This document shows, one piece after another, positions 60,487-64,000 of a DNA stretch of 64,000 nucleotides (position 1 is the stretch's first letter; each line of letters starts with the position of its first letter). The notes below the pieces were generated by a model that was given only the letters and a program-made list of their open reading frames with translations, was not told the DNA's origin and did no database searches. A program made the translations under genes and the position numbers. Origin of the DNA: Sinohyriopsis cumingii (taxonomy: Eukaryota > Mollusca > Bivalvia > Unionida > Unionidae); NCBI GenBank assembly GCA_028554795.2, contig CM068838.1, forward strand, positions 86,866,944 to 86,930,943. Direction: 5' to 3'.

Positions 60487-61530
60487 CTGGAATTAACAAG
60501 ACATCAGGATAAATAAATATTCAAGGTAAGATCTGTCAAGATTACATTCATATGCACGAAGTCCACCAAGGAGAAACCAGAATTAACAAGACATCAAAAT
60601 ACACTAAGATCTGCCAAGATTGCATTCATATATGGGAAGTCCACCAGAGAGAAACTGGAATTAACAAGAAATCACAATAAATAAATATTCAAGGTTAGAT
60701 CTGTCAAGATTACATCCATATGCACGAAGTCCACCAAGGAGAAACTAGAATTAACAAGACATCAGGATAAATAAATACAGTAAGATCTGCCAAGATTGCA
60801 TTCATATGTGGGAAGTCCACCAGAGAGAAACTGGAATTAACAAGAAATCACAATAAATAAATATTCAAGGTTAGATCTGTCAAGATTACATTCATATATA
60901 CGAAGTCCACCAAGGAGAAACTAGAATTAACAAGACATCAGGATAAATAAATATTCAAGGTTAGATCTGTCAAGATTACACTCATATGCACGAAGTCCAC
61001 CAAGGAGAAACCAGAATTAACAAGACATCAGGATAAATAATATTCAAGGTTAGATCTGTCAAGAGTATACTCATATGTGGGAGGTCCACCAGAGAGGAAC
61101 TGGAATTAACAAGAAATCACAATAAATAAATATTCAAGGTTAGATCTGTCAAGATCACATTCATATGCATTAAGTCCACCAAGGAGAAACTAGAATTAAC
61201 ATCACAATAAATAAATATTCAAGGTTACATCTGTCAAGATTACATTCATATGCATGAAGTCCACCAAGGAGAAACTAGAATTAACAAGACATCAGGATAA
61301 ATACAGTAAGATCTGCCAAGATTACATTCATATGTGTGAAGTCCACCAAGGAGAAACTAGAATTAACAAGACATCAGGATAAATAAATACAGTAAGATCT
61401 GCCAAGATTATATTCTTACGTGGGAAGTCCACCAGAGAGAAACTGGAATTAACAAGAAATCACAATAAATAAATATTCAAGGTTGGATCTGTCAAGATTA
61501 CATTCATATATGTGAAGTCCACCAGACAGC
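60437..61530. repeat. 80-92-bp array repeating the acceptor and start of exon 1, about 13 copies
   Basis: Each unit carries, in transcript sense, TTAATTCCAG or TTAATTCTAG, then TTTCTCTCTGGTGGACTTCC-like sequence and AGATCT. That is the acceptor plus about 50 nt of exon 1. Units differ in length, and intervening stops prevent a continuous frame. Confidence 0.93.
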
Positions 61531-63775
61531 AAATATACACGATATCAGAAGTTTCATTAAAACACAATTAATTAAAAAGCAGTTCCATCAGCAAGTGAAA
61601 ATAAACCTGAATTGTAATTCAATTTTTTACATGTTTCCTTTGGAAAATAATTATTTTAAGGGTCAATATGCTGATAAGAATAATCTAAATTTTTTCTTTT
61701 TGTTACTATATGATGCAAATATACATGTATAGCAATAAACCCATCCACCCAACCCCAAAACTAGTAATGTCTTTTTATGACATGGATTTTTTGTAATACC
61801 GTTTCTAACTTAAAATTGCAAATTTCTTTAACCTCTTAGTAATTAATGTAAATACAATTCAGATCTTAAAAAATGTAAGTTTATTTAATATTAAAATTTC
61901 TGAAAAACTGGAGTAAAATAAGTACACATTGTGTTGTGCCTTGTACAGTAAAATGCTTCAAGCACACAAGTGAGTAAAACTGATCATTCAAATCCCAAAT
62001 AGCTAGCAGGTCCAGTAACAAAAGAAACTCATCCTGATGTTTACAACATTGTCAATTAAATGGGTCTGTCAATGTACTAAAGCTAATCAATCTCTCAGAA
62101 TAGGCTAAGTCCAGCACAACTGTCCAAAAGCAGCCCAAAATTTGGGACAATTTAATAAATTTCAAGTCATGGTAGTGAATGACTACAGCATTTAGGTCCA
62201 TGACACCAAATGATAATTGTTTTTTGTACACGTAATACAGAATATGTAATTGTGAATTACTGTTCCCTTTACCTCATAGAGTGTATGGCTATTTAGCCCT
62301 TCAATATAAATGTATCAAAGTTACCCAGTGCAGTGCACTATAAATAGAACACCTGTTACCTATTTGATTCCATACACATAGGCCTACATGTTAGCTGTTA
62401 AGCAGTGGAGTATATGTGATGTTTAACATCAATTTTAACCATTTTTCATTTTTGGTACACATATTAAGTATGGAAAGATTTAAGAGTAAAATCCAATCTT
62501 TATGGTTGTGTAATTATTTTTCATGGAAGAATTTTTTATGTGCTTTAAAATCTTGAGACAACTAGCTCATCATCAAGCCAGTGAAGCCGCTTGACCAACT
62601 GTAAATACCGTTTCTCATACTTGAAATTTACAAGTTCTTTGTCTGGGTCTACATCACTAAGTCATCTGAATTTGGTAATTTATAAAAACTAACTGCTGCC
62701 TACATCAATATCAGAGCCTTTACCTAAGTTATTGAAGCCTTCATAGTTGTGATTCTAATCATGAAAACTCCATAAGTACTGAATGAAATCTGTGACCTCC
62801 ATTTTGGAGAGTGGAGAATATGACCCAGTTACTTTAAATAGCAGATTCTAACCAGATCTTAAAAGGCGGTCATGTGATCTGACATAATGGTCATTCACAC
62901 CAATGAATGTAGTATCTAATAGGGGTTTTTCCCCAAAGGTGGCGCTACAAAAACCCACTCAAATTGGCTGATGTTTACAACAGGCATCGAAAGGCACTTC
63001 CATGAGAATGGTGCAGAGGTGTCAAAAGGCGCTTCCACGGGAACTGGGTAGAGGTGTCAAAAGGTGCTTGCATGAGAATGGAGTACAAGCATTCAAAGGC
63101 GCTTGCATGATGTAAAGGGTTAAATGCAACTTTGTTGGATTTTACGTAAATAAATTATAAATACAACTTCAATTATTTATTGTATTCTTCATTCAGATAA
63201 TCAATGAAAGCTAACACAAAAAACAATTTAATTCTAACAGTGAATTCATTATCAGCAGAATGAAGTAATAGCTGACTACATTCATGCCACTAAATATTTT
63301 ACTGGGGTCACTGATAAATCTTGAAATTCCATGATTTTTCTTAAAAAGCTACTTGTATCTGGCATATCAGTAAAAGTGTTCTTTGAGTAAAATTTGTACT
63401 GACCAAAGAAATTTATTTTAAGAAAATGTAAACAAAAATAATTATTTTATAGTCTGAATGAAAAAGATACTTGAAAACTAAAATAAAATCAAAATTAAAT
63501 GAATAATATTATTTTTTGGATTTTTCATGCATGGAATTTACTCATGAAAGAGTTTCTGGAAAATTTAACTTCTTACAGTTGAAATGCTTAATATTAAAGT
63601 TACAACAACATACCTGTTGAACTGTAGTAGACACTTGTAACATAATAACAATATCGACTAATATGTTAATACTGAAACAGTCAATGAATAAAAGTTCACA
63701 TTATAAGTCATCAGTTATAACAAGTGCATTTTTTTTATAATGGCCAAAAATTTAGATTGGAACATTGGCCAAGAA
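61531..63775 (-). other. Upstream intron, no recognisable exon
   Basis: AT-rich. A 44-bp repeat (AAAGGCGCTTCCATGAGAAT-like, three to four copies) lies at 62985-63115. The expected D exon was not identified. Confidence 0.5.
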
Positions 63776-64000
63776 GAACTAGGAATTATTACAGCATCAA
63801 AATCCAACTGATACATTTTTTGGGTATGAATAAATGCTAACACAGCATCAAAATCCAACTGATACATTTTTTGGGTATGAATAAATGCTAATACAGCATC
63901 AAAATCCAACTGATACATTTTTTGGGTATGAATAAATGCTAACACAGCATCAAAATCCAACTGATACATTTTTTGGGTATGAATAAATGCTAACACAGCA
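63776..64000. repeat. 51-bp tandem repeat at the window edge, at least four copies
   Basis: Nearly identical units of ACAGCATCAAAATCCAACTG, ATACATTTTTTGGGTATGAA and TAAATGCTAAC. The period is 17 codons, so the minus strand stays open. It continues past base 64000. Confidence 0.95.

Noticed and set aside
63596..63668. Candidate D exon upstream of exon 1, ending at CAACAG|GTATGT
   Set aside because: The only acceptor gives 44 nt instead of 43, breaking the phase, and the translation lacks the G-V-x-R core.

Overview
This is animal nuclear DNA, most likely from a lophotrochozoan and probably a mollusc. It is AT-rich and intron-dominated. It is full of microsatellites and minisatellites and carries tRNA-derived SINEs with a (TTG)n end, several non-LTR retrotransposon clades, DIRS-like tyrosine-recombinase retroelements, and degenerate repeats containing GGCCATAACT-type motifs of the kind I associate with molluscan genomes. 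The species is not determinable from the sequence alone.

The window is dominated by one large gene on the minus strand. I reconstructed 21 exons (60486 down to 679; about 3.3 kb coding, about 1,100 residues, about 94% intron). Every exon length and phase fits one scheme. A repeated module is encoded by four exon types in the order A (210-222 nt, phase 1 to 1), D (43 nt, phase 1 to 2), B (164 or 167 nt, phase 2 to 1) and C (150-186 nt, phase 1 to 1). Five complete A-D-B-C modules follow a leading B-C pair, and the gene runs off both ends of the window. Each module is about 190-205 residues with ten cysteines (six in A, three in B, one in C) and many N-glycosylation sequons, so the product is probably secreted or extracellular. 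I do not recognise a named domain family and assign no function.

The introns hold mobile elements. Minus-strand LINE remnants lie at 6.7-8.0, 20.4-22.2, 53.1-53.8 and 54.1-54.5 kb, and a plus-strand one at 5.4-6.2 kb. Two decayed DIRS-like elements lie at 27.4-31.3 and 47.7-50.7 kb with reverse transcriptase, RNase H and tyrosine recombinase all readable, and a third recombinase scrap lies at 4.6-4.9 kb. There are four SINEs in the same orientation, two TA-flanked pogo-like short elements (one nested in a DIRS copy), a pair of about 173-bp inverted-repeat elements, and a frameshifted THAP zinc-finger fragment at 34.9-35.2 kb. A 1.1-kb intronic block is duplicated 16 kb apart.

The most unusual feature is how tandem arrays relate to the splice sites of the big gene. 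A 48-bp (16-codon) array at 54.9-55.8 kb repeats the 3' end of an A exon together with its GTAAGT splice donor about 19 times. Because the period is a multiple of three and the first six copies stay open, each of six donors would give an in-frame protein differing by 16 residues. Two more arrays, at 60.4-61.5 and 51.4-51.6 kb, repeat the acceptors of a B exon and a C exon.
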